Of a stretch of DNA of 64,000 nucleotides, positions 31,419 to 40,286 are shown piece after piece. A program made the position numbers and the translations under genes. Below the pieces are notes generated by a model. The model saw only the letters and a program-made list of their open reading frames with translations. It was not told where the DNA came from and made no database searches. Source of the DNA: Mycobacterium sp. Z3061 (lineage in GTDB: Bacteria; Actinomycetota; Actinomycetes; Mycobacteriales; Mycobacteriaceae); NCBI RefSeq assembly GCF_031583025.1, contig NZ_CP134062.1, forward strand, positions 4,030,001-4,094,000. The letters are read 5' to 3'. Position 1 is the stretch's first letter; every line of letters starts with the position of its first letter.

Positions 31419-34091
31419 GTGTCACCGGCGGCTGCTCCCTCGGGGGTGGTGACTTTTCTTTTTACCGACGTGGAGGGCTCCACACGTCGGTGGGAGGCCG
31501 ACGCCGACGCGATGCGGGCCGCTCTGGCCGCCCACGACGAGGTGTTGCGCGGGGCGATCGAGGCGCACGGCGGCTTCCTGTTCAAGCACACCGGTGACGG
31601 CGTGTGCGCGGCCTTCGCCTCGCCCCGCGCGGCCGTGGATGCCGCGGTAGCGGCACAACTCCAGCTGGAGTTGCCGGTGCGGATGGGCTTGGCGACCGGC
31701 GAAGCCGAACTGCGGCAGGCTGATTACTTCGGGACGGTACTCAACCGTGCGGCCAGGGTGATGGCCGCCGGTCATGGCGGTCAAATCCTGCTGGCCGAGT
31801 CGACGGCAGGTCTGCTGAGCGGAGTGGATCTGCTCGATCGAGGGCCGCGACGGTTGCGCGACGTCCCCGTGCCGGTCGGGGTGTTCCAGGTTCGGGCCGC
31901 GGGTCTGCGCACGGAGTTTCCGCCATTGCGGGCGCTCGATACGAGTCCGGGAAACCTGCGGTCTGTCGGCACCCGGTTGGTCGGCCGCGGCGCCGAGGTG
32001 GCCGCGATCGAGGCGGCGGTCAAGACGCACCGGGTGGTGACGCTGACCGGCGTGGGCGGAGTCGGTAAGACGCGCCTCGCGGTGGACGTCGCGACACACC
32101 TGGCCGAGGCGTTCCCGGACGGGGTCTGGCTTTTCGAGCTGGCCGCGGTCACCGATCCGGTGGCGGTACCCGATGCGGTGGCGTCCGTGCTCGGCATCAC
32201 CCAGCAACCGGGTAAGAGCGTCACCGAGTCGGTGGCCGACGCGTTGGAGGGGCGGATCCGGTTGCTGGTCTTCGACAACTGCGAGCACGTTCTCGACGCC
32301 GCCGCCGACCTGATCGAAGCCATACTCGCCGTTTCGGCGACGATACGAATCCTCGCCACCAGCCGCGAAGGCCTCGGAGTCCCCGACGAGCAGGTGTTGC
32401 CGGTGCGCCCCCTGGACACCGCAGCGGGACTCCAGTCGGCGGCGGTGACCCTGTTCGTCGAACGTGCGCGAAGCATCGCGTCGGACTTCTCGATGGCCGA
32501 CCCCGGCGAGGCCGCCGCGGTGAGTGAGATCTGCCGGCGCCTCGACGGCATTCCACTGGCCATCGAACTCGCGGCCTCCCGGATGGCGTCCATGACCGCC
32601 GGCGAGGTGCGTGACCGTCTCGACCACCGCTTCCAGCTGCTGGTCGGCTCCCGTCGGGGCCTGGAACGTCACCACACGCTGCGACACGCCGTGGCCTGGT
32701 CCTACGACCTTCTCGACGACGGCGAAAGGTCGGTGCTCAACCGCTGTTCGGTCTTCGCAGGCGGTTTCGACCTGCGCAGCGCCTGCGCGGTAGCCGGATC
32801 CGGCGACCTCGACGAGTACGCCGTTCTCGAGCTACTCGACGCGCTGGTGCGCAAGTCGCTGCTCATCGCTGACCACGCTGCTTCGCGCACCCGCTTCTCG
32901 ATGCTGGAGACGATCCGCCAGTTCGCCGAGGAACACCTGGTCGCCGGCGGAACGTCCGTCGAGATCCGGGCCGCCCACTCGAAGTATTTCGCTGGACGGG
33001 AAACCGACATCATGGCCGTGTGGGACAGCCCGAACCAGCGCGCGGCGTACGACTGGTTCACGGTCGAGCTGGCCAATCTGCGCACTGCCTTCCGGTGGGC
33101 CACCGAACACGGCGACCTGGACACGGCAGCTGCCATCGCGGCCTACGCGGCGCTGCTCGGCCCTTTCCTCGAGAACTACGAACCGATCACCTGGGCCGAA
33201 GAACTCGTCGCAAGACTACGCGACCTAGCCCATCCCCGACTCGCGGCGATCTGTGTGGGGGCATCGCTGTGCGTGCTCGTCGGACGCTTCGAAGATGCTG
33301 TGCGCTACAGCGAGATCGGCCAGCAGGTCATCGCGACCGCCGGCGACGCCGTCGCGTACTTCGGTGAGCCCTGGCTCGGCAGTGCGTATCTGTTTGTCGG
33401 CCGGCCCGACCGGTATGTGGAGCTGTGTCGCTCGCAGCTGGCACGTACCGGCGACGCGAACACATTCGCGAGAGCCAACCTGGTGTTCGCATTGGCCGCG
33501 GCCGGTTCGACGGACGAAGCGACAGTGGCCGCGACGGGCCTCATCGATGCCGCTGAAGCGACGGGCAATCCCTGGGTGCTGGCCTACGCGCTCTTCGCGT
33601 GGGGTTTTGCCTTCCGTGATATCGACTCGGGTCGCGCGATCGACGCGTTTCGCCGGGGCGTCCTCGTCTCGCACGACAGCGGTAACCGATTCTTCGAATC
33701 ACAATTCTCGTATTGGAGGTGCGGCGTCGAGGCCGAGCACGGGGACCCGGTGACGACGTTGGGCTACCTCGCCGTGGCCATCCGTACCAACCACGAATCC
33801 GGCAACATCGGCATGATGCACAACCCCATGGCCACCCTGGCCCTGGTTCTCGACCGGCTCGGACGCTACGAACCGGCGGCCACCATCGCCGGTTTCGCAG
33901 CGGGCAATCCCATGGTTGCGGTGTCCTTGCCCGAGCTCGCGGCGCTGACCAGACATCTACGCGAGCTCCTCGGTGAACAAGCCTTCGAATCGCTCGCCCG
34001 GACGGGTGAACTGATGACCGTCACCGCCATGGTGACTTACGCCTGCGACCAAATCGACCAGGTGCGAAGAGAACTCGAACACGGCACCTGA
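31419..34091 (+). CDS. Adenylate cyclase-STAND ATPase signalling protein
   Basis: 890 aa from GTG 31419. An N-terminal class III cyclase domain keeps all key residues: metal Asp17 (FTDVEGST) and Asp60 (KHTGDGV), substrate-selecting Lys56, and Asn109/Arg113 (LNRAARVMA). A STAND/AAA-type NTPase follows, with P-loop LTGVGGVGKTRLA near residue 209, Walker B-like LLVFDNCEHVLDAA, and the RLDGIPLAIELAA sensor motif. The C-terminal 450 residues are helical repeats of TPR type. M. tuberculosis relatives (Rv1358, Rv2488c) usually end in a LuxR helix-turn-helix; none is visible here. It lies in the accessory segment between glnA1 and glnE. Confidence 0.9.
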   Translation: MSPAAAPSGVVTFLFTDVEGSTRRWEADADAMRAALAAHDEVLRGAIEAHGGFLFKHTGDGVCAAFASPRAAVDAAVAAQLQLELPVRMGLATGEAELRQADYFGTVLNRAARVMAAGHGGQILLAESTAGLLSGVDLLDRGPRRLRDVPVPVGVFQVRAAGLRTEFPPLRALDTSPGNLRSVGTRLVGRGAEVAAIEAAVKTHRVVTLTGVGGVGKTRLAVDVATHLAEAFPDGVWLFELAAVTDPVAVPDAVASVLGITQQPGKSVTESVADALEGRIRLLVFDNCEHVLDAAADLIEAILAVSATIRILATSREGLGVPDEQVLPVRPLDTAAGLQSAAVTLFVERARSIASDFSMADPGEAAAVSEICRRLDGIPLAIELAASRMASMTAGEVRDRLDHRFQLLVGSRRGLERHHTLRHAVAWSYDLLDDGERSVLNRCSVFAGGFDLRSACAVAGSGDLDEYAVLELLDALVRKSLLIADHAASRTRFSMLETIRQFAEEHLVAGGTSVEIRAAHSKYFAGRETDIMAVWDSPNQRAAYDWFTVELANLRTAFRWATEHGDLDTAAAIAAYAALLGPFLENYEPITWAEELVARLRDLAHPRLAAICVGASLCVLVGRFEDAVRYSEIGQQVIATAGDAVAYFGEPWLGSAYLFVGRPDRYVELCRSQLARTGDANTFARANLVFALAAAGSTDEATVAATGLIDAAEATGNPWVLAYALFAWGFAFRDIDSGRAIDAFRRGVLVSHDSGNRFFESQFSYWRCGVEAEHGDPVTTLGYLAVAIRTNHESGNIGMMHNPMATLALVLDRLGRYEPAATIAGFAAGNPMVAVSLPELAALTRHLRELLGEQAFESLARTGELMTVTAMVTYACDQIDQVRRELEHGT

Positions 34092-34212
34092 ACTGCGCCC
34101 GTCGTGGGTTTGACCGCGCCCCTGCGCGGTTATCTGATGGGCGACCAGTGTCAGCATCCGGTCGCGTCTGTCCCGATGCGGTCGGTGCTCTGCCGGGGAG
34201 CGAGACGACGAG

Positions 34213-35802
34213 ATGACCGCCAGCCAACCCAACGCGCCGGACGTCGCGACGGCACACATCCCCTATCTGTGGACCGAGCCGCGTTCGCCGAGCGGCGCAG
34301 CGAACCCACTCATCGCCGGCGCCACCATTGCCAGCGGCCGGATCCGGCTGCTGCTGTTCTATGGCGAGTTGACGCACCTCCAGTTCTGGCAGGCGGCTGA
34401 CACGGTGACCGGGCAGCACCTGGCTGTCACCGTCGTCGACGCCGAGAACGCGCTGCCGACGGCGACCGTCGACGCAATCCTTTCCCGCACCGCACGTCTG
34501 CGCGGTATCGACTCACCGTCGGTGGCGACGGTGATCGACGTGGGCCGTGATTACTGCGGCGGTGTGGTGGTCTCGGAGTGGATTCGTGGCGCCACGCTGA
34601 AAGAGGTGGCCAACAGCGGTCCGTCGCCCATCGGGGTCGCCGACGCGGTGCTGTCGCTGGCCGAGGCGGCAGAAGCGGGTCACCGGGCGGGCCTGACATT
34701 GTCGATCGACCACCCTGCCCGGATCAGGGTCAGCCTCGACGGGCGCGCCGTCCTGGCCTTCCCGGCGACCTTGCCGGACGCGACTGCGCGCGATGATCTT
34801 CGGGGCATCGGCGCGGTGATGTATGCGCTGCTGCTCAACCGCTGGCCCTTCGAAAACCAAGCGGTGCGGAAGGATTGGCACAACGCCGAGACCGACGCCC
34901 GGGGCCGGATCCAGGAGCCGGCGGCTTTCGACCCGCGCATTCCGTTCCTCGTGTCGTCCACTGCGACAGCCCTGGTCCGCGATGGCGAGAACATTCGCAG
35001 CGCCAAGACCATTACGACGTTGCTGCGCGAGGCGAGCGGGGAGGCGAAGAACTCCGCGGATCCGCACCGAACCCGTGAGCTGCCCGCTCTGCCGCCCCCC
35101 GGCCAGTACGCCGCCTTCCGCAATTTCGGACCCGCGGAGCGGGCCGAGTACGCGCGCCGTCAGCTCGTCAAGACATGTCTGGGAAGTGCGGCGGCAGTGG
35201 TCCTGGTCCTGCTGACCACCTTTGCGACGACGATCAGCCACGTGGTCGGCACCTTCGACACCAAGGTGGCGATGAACGGCGACAAGCTCGGACTTCAGCC
35301 GGCTGCGACCTCACCGAGTCCGTCGCTGGTGGCCGCCAATCCCGCAACGGTCAAGGTGCTCCGAGCCGCGGTATTCTCGCCGGGCGGTGCGCCGGACAAC
35401 CCCGGCTCGGCCGGACTGGCGATCGACGGTGACCCCGGCACCGCCTGGTCGACCGACACCTACTTCGACCCCGCACCGTTCCCGAAGTTCAAGGACGGTG
35501 TGGGACTCCTGTTGCAGCTGGCCGAGCCCACGTCGCTGAGCGCGGTCGCCGTCGACCTGAACAGCTCCGGCACGGTGGTGCAGATCCGGGCATCAGCAAG
35601 CGCGACGCCGGCAAGACTCAGCGACACCACCGAACTCAGCGCGCCTGCCGCGTTGCCACCCGGCCATCATGTGATCCCCGTAACATCCTCTACGCCAACA
35701 ACTTTCGTGGTTTTCTGGATCAGCACCCTGGGCACCACCGGCGGGAAGAGCCATTCCGAAATTTCCGAGTTGACACTGCAGAGCGCAGTACAGTTCAGGT
35801 AA
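34213..35802 (+). CDS. MurJ-C-terminal-like pseudokinase with TM and discoidin-type domain
   Basis: 529 aa from ATG 34213. Residues about 30-290 form a degenerate kinase: no Gly-rich loop, Val-Thr-Val in place of the VAIK Lys (HLAVTVVDAEN), and SIDHPARIRV and AVLAFPA where HRD and DFG belong, while the scaffold EWIRGATLKEVA, DDLRGIGAVMYALLLNRWP remains. One TM helix spans about residues 321-345. The outer part (AIDGDPGTAWSTDTYFDP, GVGLLLQLAEPT, STLGTTGGKSHSEISELTLQ) is a discoidin-like fold. The same order and similar sequence form the C-terminal half of mycobacterial MurJ/MviN (Rv3910), whose pseudokinase binds FhaA. No flippase helices precede it here. Topology and role are inferred. Confidence 0.85.
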   Translation: MTASQPNAPDVATAHIPYLWTEPRSPSGAANPLIAGATIASGRIRLLLFYGELTHLQFWQAADTVTGQHLAVTVVDAENALPTATVDAILSRTARLRGIDSPSVATVIDVGRDYCGGVVVSEWIRGATLKEVANSGPSPIGVADAVLSLAEAAEAGHRAGLTLSIDHPARIRVSLDGRAVLAFPATLPDATARDDLRGIGAVMYALLLNRWPFENQAVRKDWHNAETDARGRIQEPAAFDPRIPFLVSSTATALVRDGENIRSAKTITTLLREASGEAKNSADPHRTRELPALPPPGQYAAFRNFGPAERAEYARRQLVKTCLGSAAAVVLVLLTTFATTISHVVGTFDTKVAMNGDKLGLQPAATSPSPSLVAANPATVKVLRAAVFSPGGAPDNPGSAGLAIDGDPGTAWSTDTYFDPAPFPKFKDGVGLLLQLAEPTSLSAVAVDLNSSGTVVQIRASASATPARLSDTTELSAPAALPPGHHVIPVTSSTPTTFVVFWISTLGTTGGKSHSEISELTLQSAVQFR

Positions 35803-35859
35803 GGGCGCCGGCGACCAGTGGGTCGCCACAGCCCAAGCGCGGCTGGAACGGACCTGCGG

Positions 35860-36777
35860 ATGCCTGAGGAAGTCTTCTTCGAATCCGGCGGCGTGTGCTG
35901 CGCCGCTGATTTCTACCCCCCGGATTCCGACGACGTACTGGTGCCTTGCGTAGTGATGGGACACGGTGGAAGCGGGACCAAGCGCCTGGGACTGCCGAAG
36001 TACGCCGAACGGTTCGCCGCGGCCGGTTTGGCGGTCTTGGCGTTCGACTACCGCGGCTTCGGCGCCAGCGCGGGCGAACCCCGGCAGGTCATCAGCTGCG
36101 CCGGGCAGCACGATGACTATCGGGCGGCGCTGCGCTATGTGCGGAGCCGTTCCGGCATCGACCCACAGCGGATCGCCTTATGGGGTACCTCCCTCAGCGG
36201 CGGCCATGTCCTGGCGGTGGCCGCTGAGGATCCGGCCGTAGCTGCTGTGGTCGCGCAAGTGCCCCTGATCGACGGCTGGCATCGTGGCCGTGGGTTACGC
36301 GAGCGACTCCACTGGGACATAGCCTGGCGCACCGCGCAATTCACCGCGGCGGCGCTGCGGGATGTGATTCACGAACGGGCCGGATGGGCACCCTACCTGG
36401 TGCCGGTGGTCGCCGAACCCGGCCGTATCGCGGTGTTCACCGAGCCGGACGCCAAAGCAGCGTTCGAGGCACTCGGCGGCGAATCCACCGGCTGGCGAAA
36501 CGCTTTGGCGCCTCGGATGATCTTCGACCTACCTCGCTATCGCAAAGGCACCGCGGAAGCCCTGCACATGCCGGTGCTGATGTGTCTCGCCGATAGAGAC
36601 TTGCAGACCTCGGCCTCGTTTGCCGCCAAAGTGTCAACGCGCATGCCGAACGTGGAGATCCATCACTACCCGGTCGGGCACTTCGACGTCTACCTCGGAT
36701 CGAGGTTTGACGAAATCACCTCCGCCCAAACCGAATTCCTGTGCAGGAAGCTGCTGACCAACAGCGCCGCCGGATAG
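35860..36777 (+). CDS. Alpha/beta hydrolase
   Basis: 305 aa from ATG 35860; a GTG at 35818 would add 14 residues without homology-like content. Features: oxyanion-hole block VVMGHGGSGTKRLGL, FDYRGFGASAGEPR, the nucleophile elbow GTSLSGGH, acid residue in LMCLADRDLQTSAS and His in YPVGHFDVY. This is the dienelactone-hydrolase/serine aminopeptidase S33-like pattern often annotated as alpha/beta fold hydrolase; substrate unknown. It follows the pseudokinase gene by about 57 bp on the same strand, and its 3' end abuts the stop of an opposed small membrane gene. Confidence 0.85.
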   Translation: MPEEVFFESGGVCCAADFYPPDSDDVLVPCVVMGHGGSGTKRLGLPKYAERFAAAGLAVLAFDYRGFGASAGEPRQVISCAGQHDDYRAALRYVRSRSGIDPQRIALWGTSLSGGHVLAVAAEDPAVAAVVAQVPLIDGWHRGRGLRERLHWDIAWRTAQFTAAALRDVIHERAGWAPYLVPVVAEPGRIAVFTEPDAKAAFEALGGESTGWRNALAPRMIFDLPRYRKGTAEALHMPVLMCLADRDLQTSASFAAKVSTRMPNVEIHHYPVGHFDVYLGSRFDEITSAQTEFLCRKLLTNSAAG

Positions 36778-36780
36778 GAG

Positions 36781-37038
36781 CTAATGGGTCCTAGCCAACT
36801 CGTCAGCCGGTTTCGACAGCGCATCCTGAGGCGCAGCCAACCAGCCGGCGCATCCAAGGGCAACGCCGATGGTGGTGTAGACAGCGGCCTCGGTCCACAT
36901 GTACCCGACACCCCACCGTCTTCCGAGGAAAGTCGGCTCGTTGACGATGCCAACCGAGGTTGCCACCGCATACCCCGCGTGCGCCCAGCCCAATGCCCCG
37001 AAGAAGCCCGATAAGAATTTGCACGCTTCACGATTCAT
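36781..37038 (-). CDS. Small two-TM membrane protein, unknown function
   Basis: 85 aa from ATG 37038, chosen over longer in-frame options because GGGAGGAG lies 6 nt upstream. Two hydrophobic stretches: residues 8-32 (FLSGFFGALGWAHAGYAV) and about 48-68 (TEAAVYTTIGVALGCAGWLA), with the loop GIVNEPTFLGRRWGVGYMW between them. The C-terminal tail is polar. I do not recognise the family. It converges on the alpha/beta hydrolase and diverges from the DUF2231 gene over 173 bp. Confidence 0.75.
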   Translation of the reverse strand: MNREACKFLSGFFGALGWAHAGYAVATSVGIVNEPTFLGRRWGVGYMWTEAAVYTTIGVALGCAGWLAAPQDALSKPADELARTH

Positions 37039-37211
37039 TGGCCACTCCTCCCGCCAAAAATGTTCCAGCCGGGTTCCAGCCGGCAGATCAATCGTCCGCG
37101 GGCGTGCAAGGCTCGCAAAGAGTCCAAAGTCACGCACTGGACCCCGCACAGGTTTTGCACAGCGGCGGCTGACAGGATCTGGGGCAGCCACACCCTAGCG
37201 GCAGGAGTCCC

Positions 37212-37703
37212 ATGACCGTCATCAGCGGGTTGCCGACGCACGTTCTGTTCGTGCATTTCCTGGTCGTCCTGGTACCACTGACCGCGCTGCTCGAAATCCT
37301 CTGCGCAGTGTGGCCGGCCGTACGCCGCGGACAAATCGTCTGGCTCACGCTCGCCTTGGCGACCGTGATCATGGTGCTGACCCCGATCACCGTCGAAGCC
37401 GGCGAGTGGCTCTACGATCTACGCCGCAACCCCGATCCAATCCTGCAGCAGCATGCCGAACGGGGCGGCTGGATGACCTATTTCGCGGTGGCCCTGCTGG
37501 TGATGGCAGTCGCACTGGCCGCCCTGCACGTCGCCGAGCGCCATTCGGACGAGCCGCGGCGGATCGCCAAAGCCGTCGTCGCGGTCCTCGCGGTAGTGGT
37601 GGGTGTCGCGTCGATGATTCAGATCTACCGGATCGGTGACACGGGCGCACGCTCGGTGTGGGGCAACGAGATTGCGCACTTGAGGCAAGTCACGAAGAAG
37701 TGA
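37212..37703 (+). CDS. DUF2231-family membrane protein
   Basis: 163 aa from ATG 37212 with GGCAGGAG upstream. Four TM segments: PTHVLFVHFLVVLVPLTALL, IVWLTLALATVIMVLTPI, MTYFAVALLVMAVALAAL and AKAVVAVLAVVVGVASMIQI. The His in the first helix (FVHF) and in the third-helix end (LHVAERHSD) resemble the conserved His of DUF2231 proteins, which are suspected haem-binding or electron-transfer membrane proteins. Function unknown. Its 3' end overlaps the opposed MocR gene by 14 bp. Confidence 0.82.
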   Translation: MTVISGLPTHVLFVHFLVVLVPLTALLEILCAVWPAVRRGQIVWLTLALATVIMVLTPITVEAGEWLYDLRRNPDPILQQHAERGGWMTYFAVALLVMAVALAALHVAERHSDEPRRIAKAVVAVLAVVVGVASMIQIYRIGDTGARSVWGNEIAHLRQVTKK

Positions 37704-39096
37704 GTGCGCGCATCAGCTGACCGAGATGGTCCAGTGCGCCGGCGTATTCGTGTTCTGCCGGCGTTCCGTAGCCGACGACGATTCCTGCGCTGCGCCGAGC
37801 GGTGCCGTGCCAGAACGGAGCCAGACCGGTCAGCGCGAGGTTGCGGTCGCGCGCGAGGCTCAGGGCATCGGCCTCGGTGCGGTCGTCAGGAAGCGACACC
37901 ACGGCGTGTAGTCCCGCGGAAATGCCCTGGACCGAAACCTCGGGTGCGTAGCGATCCAGGGTCTCCACCAGCGCATCGCGACGACCGCGGTAGCGGCGCC
38001 GCATCCGCCGGACGTGCCGGTCCAAGCCCCCTGACTCGATCAGTTCCGCCAGCGCCAACTGCGCCAACACATCGGTGCCGCGGTCGGCCCGTCGCTTGGC
38101 CTCGACCACCTCGTCGACCAAACCGGGTGGTACGGCCAACCAGCCGAGCCGCAGACCAGGAGCCAGGCTCTTACTGGCACTTCCGGCGTAAATGACCCGC
38201 TCGGGCGCCAGGCCCTGCAGCGCCCCGACGGGATGGCGGTCATAGCGGAACTCCCCGTCGTAGTCGTCCTCGATCAGATATGTGCCGCGCGCGGCCGCGA
38301 CCCGGGTGAACTCGCTGCGCCGGTGGGCATCCAGCGTCATACCGAGCGGAGCTTGATGCGCCGGCGTGAGAACCGCCGCGACCGACGTCGACGGCCATCG
38401 GTCCGGCCGGGCACCGCCGGCATCGACGTCCAGCGAATGAACCGTGAGCCCGGCAGCTTCGACGATCGCCCGGTGGTCGGGAAGGCACGGATTCTCCAGG
38501 GCTGTCGAACCGGGCGAGCCGGCGGCCAGCGCGTCGCAGACCAGCCGCAAACCTTGGGTGAATCCGCTGCAGATCACGATGTGCTCGCTGTTGGTGAGCA
38601 CGCCGCGCACCCGGCCCAGATAGTCGGCGAGAACCGCGCGCAGGCGCGGCGACCCGCGTGGATCGCCGGGTCCGAGTTCGGCGTGCGCGGTGACCTGTAG
38701 CGCCCGCCGCAGCGCACGCAGCCATTCCTGGCGGGGGAACATGCTCAGGTCCGGACGGCCCAGCCGGAAATCCGCGACGACGCGCGCGGTGGCGCCCTGG
38801 GCGGAGACGCGGGGCGGCATCAGCGGCCCGTGCGCCACTTCGGTCGCAGCACCCGGCCGGGTTCGCAGGTATCCCTCGGCCGCCAACTGGGAGTACACCT
38901 CCACGACGGTGCCGCGGGCCATCTGGAATTGCGCGGCCAGCGCCCGCGATGAGGGCAACCACTGCCCCGGCGCCAATCTCCCATCCCGGATCGCCTGCCG
39001 CAGAGCACTTTCCAGTGCCGCTCGGCGTCCACGACCGGGCGGAAGCTCCAGGTGCAGATCCAGACCGGCATCGTCACTGGTACACGAAACAATCAT
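37690..39096 (-). CDS. MocR/PdxR-type GntR transcriptional regulator with aminotransferase domain
   Basis: 468 aa from ATG 39096. N-terminal winged helix of the GntR family (residues about 25-90: ALRQAIRDGRLAPGQWLPSSRALAAQF..., TVVEVYSQLAAEGYLRTR). The rest is a fold-type I aminotransferase domain: QGLRLVCDALAAGS, EDDYDGEFRYD and the PLP-binding Lys in YAGSASKSLAPGLRLGW. Such proteins sense PLP or an amino acid adduct and control adjacent genes. It is divergent from a methyltransferase gene with 47 bp between starts, and an inverted repeat lies in that gap. In other actinobacteria PdxR controls pdxST, which is not here, so the regulon is unknown. Confidence 0.9.
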   Translation of the reverse strand: MIVSCTSDDAGLDLHLELPPGRGRRAALESALRQAIRDGRLAPGQWLPSSRALAAQFQMARGTVVEVYSQLAAEGYLRTRPGAATEVAHGPLMPPRVSAQGATARVVADFRLGRPDLSMFPRQEWLRALRRALQVTAHAELGPGDPRGSPRLRAVLADYLGRVRGVLTNSEHIVICSGFTQGLRLVCDALAAGSPGSTALENPCLPDHRAIVEAAGLTVHSLDVDAGGARPDRWPSTSVAAVLTPAHQAPLGMTLDAHRRSEFTRVAAARGTYLIEDDYDGEFRYDRHPVGALQGLAPERVIYAGSASKSLAPGLRLGWLAVPPGLVDEVVEAKRRADRGTDVLAQLALAELIESGGLDRHVRRMRRRYRGRRDALVETLDRYAPEVSVQGISAGLHAVVSLPDDRTEADALSLARDRNLALTGLAPFWHGTARRSAGIVVGYGTPAEHEYAGALDHLGQLMRALTSS

Positions 39097-39103
39097 CGAA
39101 TTG

Positions 39104-39137
39104 GACCTTATCTATGAACTGGTTTCTTCGTAAGGTC
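39104..39137. promoter_or_regulatory. Candidate MocR operator in the divergent gap
   Basis: Perfect 7-bp inverted repeat GACCTTA (39104-39110) and TAAGGTC (39131-39137), 20 bp apart, in the 47-bp gap between the MocR-type regulator and the methyltransferase. The right arm also overlaps the purine-rich ribosome site of the methyltransferase. Operator function is inferred. Confidence 0.5.
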
Positions 39138-39143
39138 GGAAAA

Positions 39144-40040
39144 ATGACGGCTCCCACCGCGACACACCGGCGTCTTGACCGCACCGCGAGCTTGACGGCG
39201 CAGGTCAACGCCGCCCAACGCGCCGCGGAATCCATGCGCCCACCGGATCGGCGACTGCTCGACGACCCGCAGTCCCGCCACTTCGTCGAGCACCCGGCGC
39301 TGCGGGCTGTCTTGTCTCACCCCTGGTCGGCCGACGCCGCGCTGCGGGTATTCGACCGGGTGTGGGGTGGGCTGCACGCGCACATCGCGCTGCGGGTGCG
39401 CTACGCAGACGATGCCTGCGCTGCGTCCATCGCCGCGGGCGTCGGCCAACTGGTGCTGCTCGGCGCCGGCTTCGACACCTCCAGCCTGCGGATCGGCGAT
39501 CCGGCGGTGACGGTGTTCGAGGTGGATGCGCCCACCACCCAGGCGCACAAACGCCCGGTGGTCGAGCGGCTTGCGACGAGTCACCGAACCGTTTGGGTGC
39601 CTTGTGATTTCGAGCATGACAGGTTGCGGGACCGGCTACTCGGGGCGGGTTTCGACCCGGCCCGGCCCAGCCTGGTCGTCTGGCTCGGCGTCAGCATGTA
39701 CCTCACCCGCGACGCGATCGACGCGACGCTGGCCGACCTCGCGCAGCTCTGCGCGCCGGGCAGCCGCCTGGTGGTCGACTACATCCGCGACGGTGTCGTC
39801 GCGGCCCGCACACCGTGGCCGGGCGCCGACCGGATCGCCCGGCTGGTGGCCCGGCGCGGGGAGCCCTATCGCAGCGACTTCACCGGGCAAGGGCTCGACG
39901 CCGTCCTCACCGCTCACGGTTTCCAGCCCGGCGAACACCTGGGCGTAGCCGCACTGCTCGAACGCTACGACCCGGCGAACACCAGCCGGCTCGCCAACGA
40001 CGACTGGCTGGCCGTCGCGACCGCGATTCGGCGGGAGTGA
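39144..40040 (+). CDS. Class I SAM-dependent methyltransferase (PPM1/LCMT-like family)
   Basis: 298 aa from ATG 39144, the frame being open upstream into the regulator antisense. The mycobacterial S-adenosylmethionine methyltransferase family related to leucine carboxyl methyltransferases is recognised by RTASLTAQVNAAQRAAES, the SAM motif QLVLLGAGFDTSSLR, the acidic EVDAPTTQAHKR, VPCDFEHDRLRDRLL, LVVWLGVSMYLTRDAIDATL and the C-terminal GEHLGVAALLERYDP. Mycobacteria carry many paralogues with unknown substrates. The divergent MocR-type gene is its likely regulator. Confidence 0.88.
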   Translation: MTAPTATHRRLDRTASLTAQVNAAQRAAESMRPPDRRLLDDPQSRHFVEHPALRAVLSHPWSADAALRVFDRVWGGLHAHIALRVRYADDACAASIAAGVGQLVLLGAGFDTSSLRIGDPAVTVFEVDAPTTQAHKRPVVERLATSHRTVWVPCDFEHDRLRDRLLGAGFDPARPSLVVWLGVSMYLTRDAIDATLADLAQLCAPGSRLVVDYIRDGVVAARTPWPGADRIARLVARRGEPYRSDFTGQGLDAVLTAHGFQPGEHLGVAALLERYDPANTSRLANDDWLAVATAIRRE

Positions 40041-40042
40041 CC

Positions 40043-40264
40043 TCAGAACTTGGGCCGGTGCGCGATGATTCCGCGCGACATCCACACCGGCGTCCCGTCC
40101 ACCACCTCGACGACCTCCAGCCAGGCGCCCGGCGCTACGAAGTGCCGGCTGATGTCTTCACGCTTCATCGAGATGATCAGGACGCCGGCGTCGGTCACCT
40201 CGAACGCGTCCAGCGTGCCGTAGTCACGGGCCTCTCCGTTGGCGAAAACGACCGTGAAAGCCAT
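40043..40264 (-). CDS. Small conserved-looking hypothetical protein
   Basis: 73 aa from ATG 40264 (AFTVVFANGEARDYGTL...). Predominantly beta strand with the pattern VFANGEARDY, GVLIISMKREDISRHFVAPGAWLEVVE; no TM segment, no cysteine. Not recognised. Codon use and GC content match neighbours and there is no competing frame, so it is probably real. It converges on the methyltransferase (2 bp apart) and follows the LLM oxidoreductase gene on the same strand by 22 bp. Confidence 0.65.
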   Translation of the reverse strand: MAFTVVFANGEARDYGTLDAFEVTDAGVLIISMKREDISRHFVAPGAWLEVVEVVDGTPVWMSRGIIAHRPKF

Positions 40265-40286
40265 GCTGGAATTATCTCGTGCAGCG

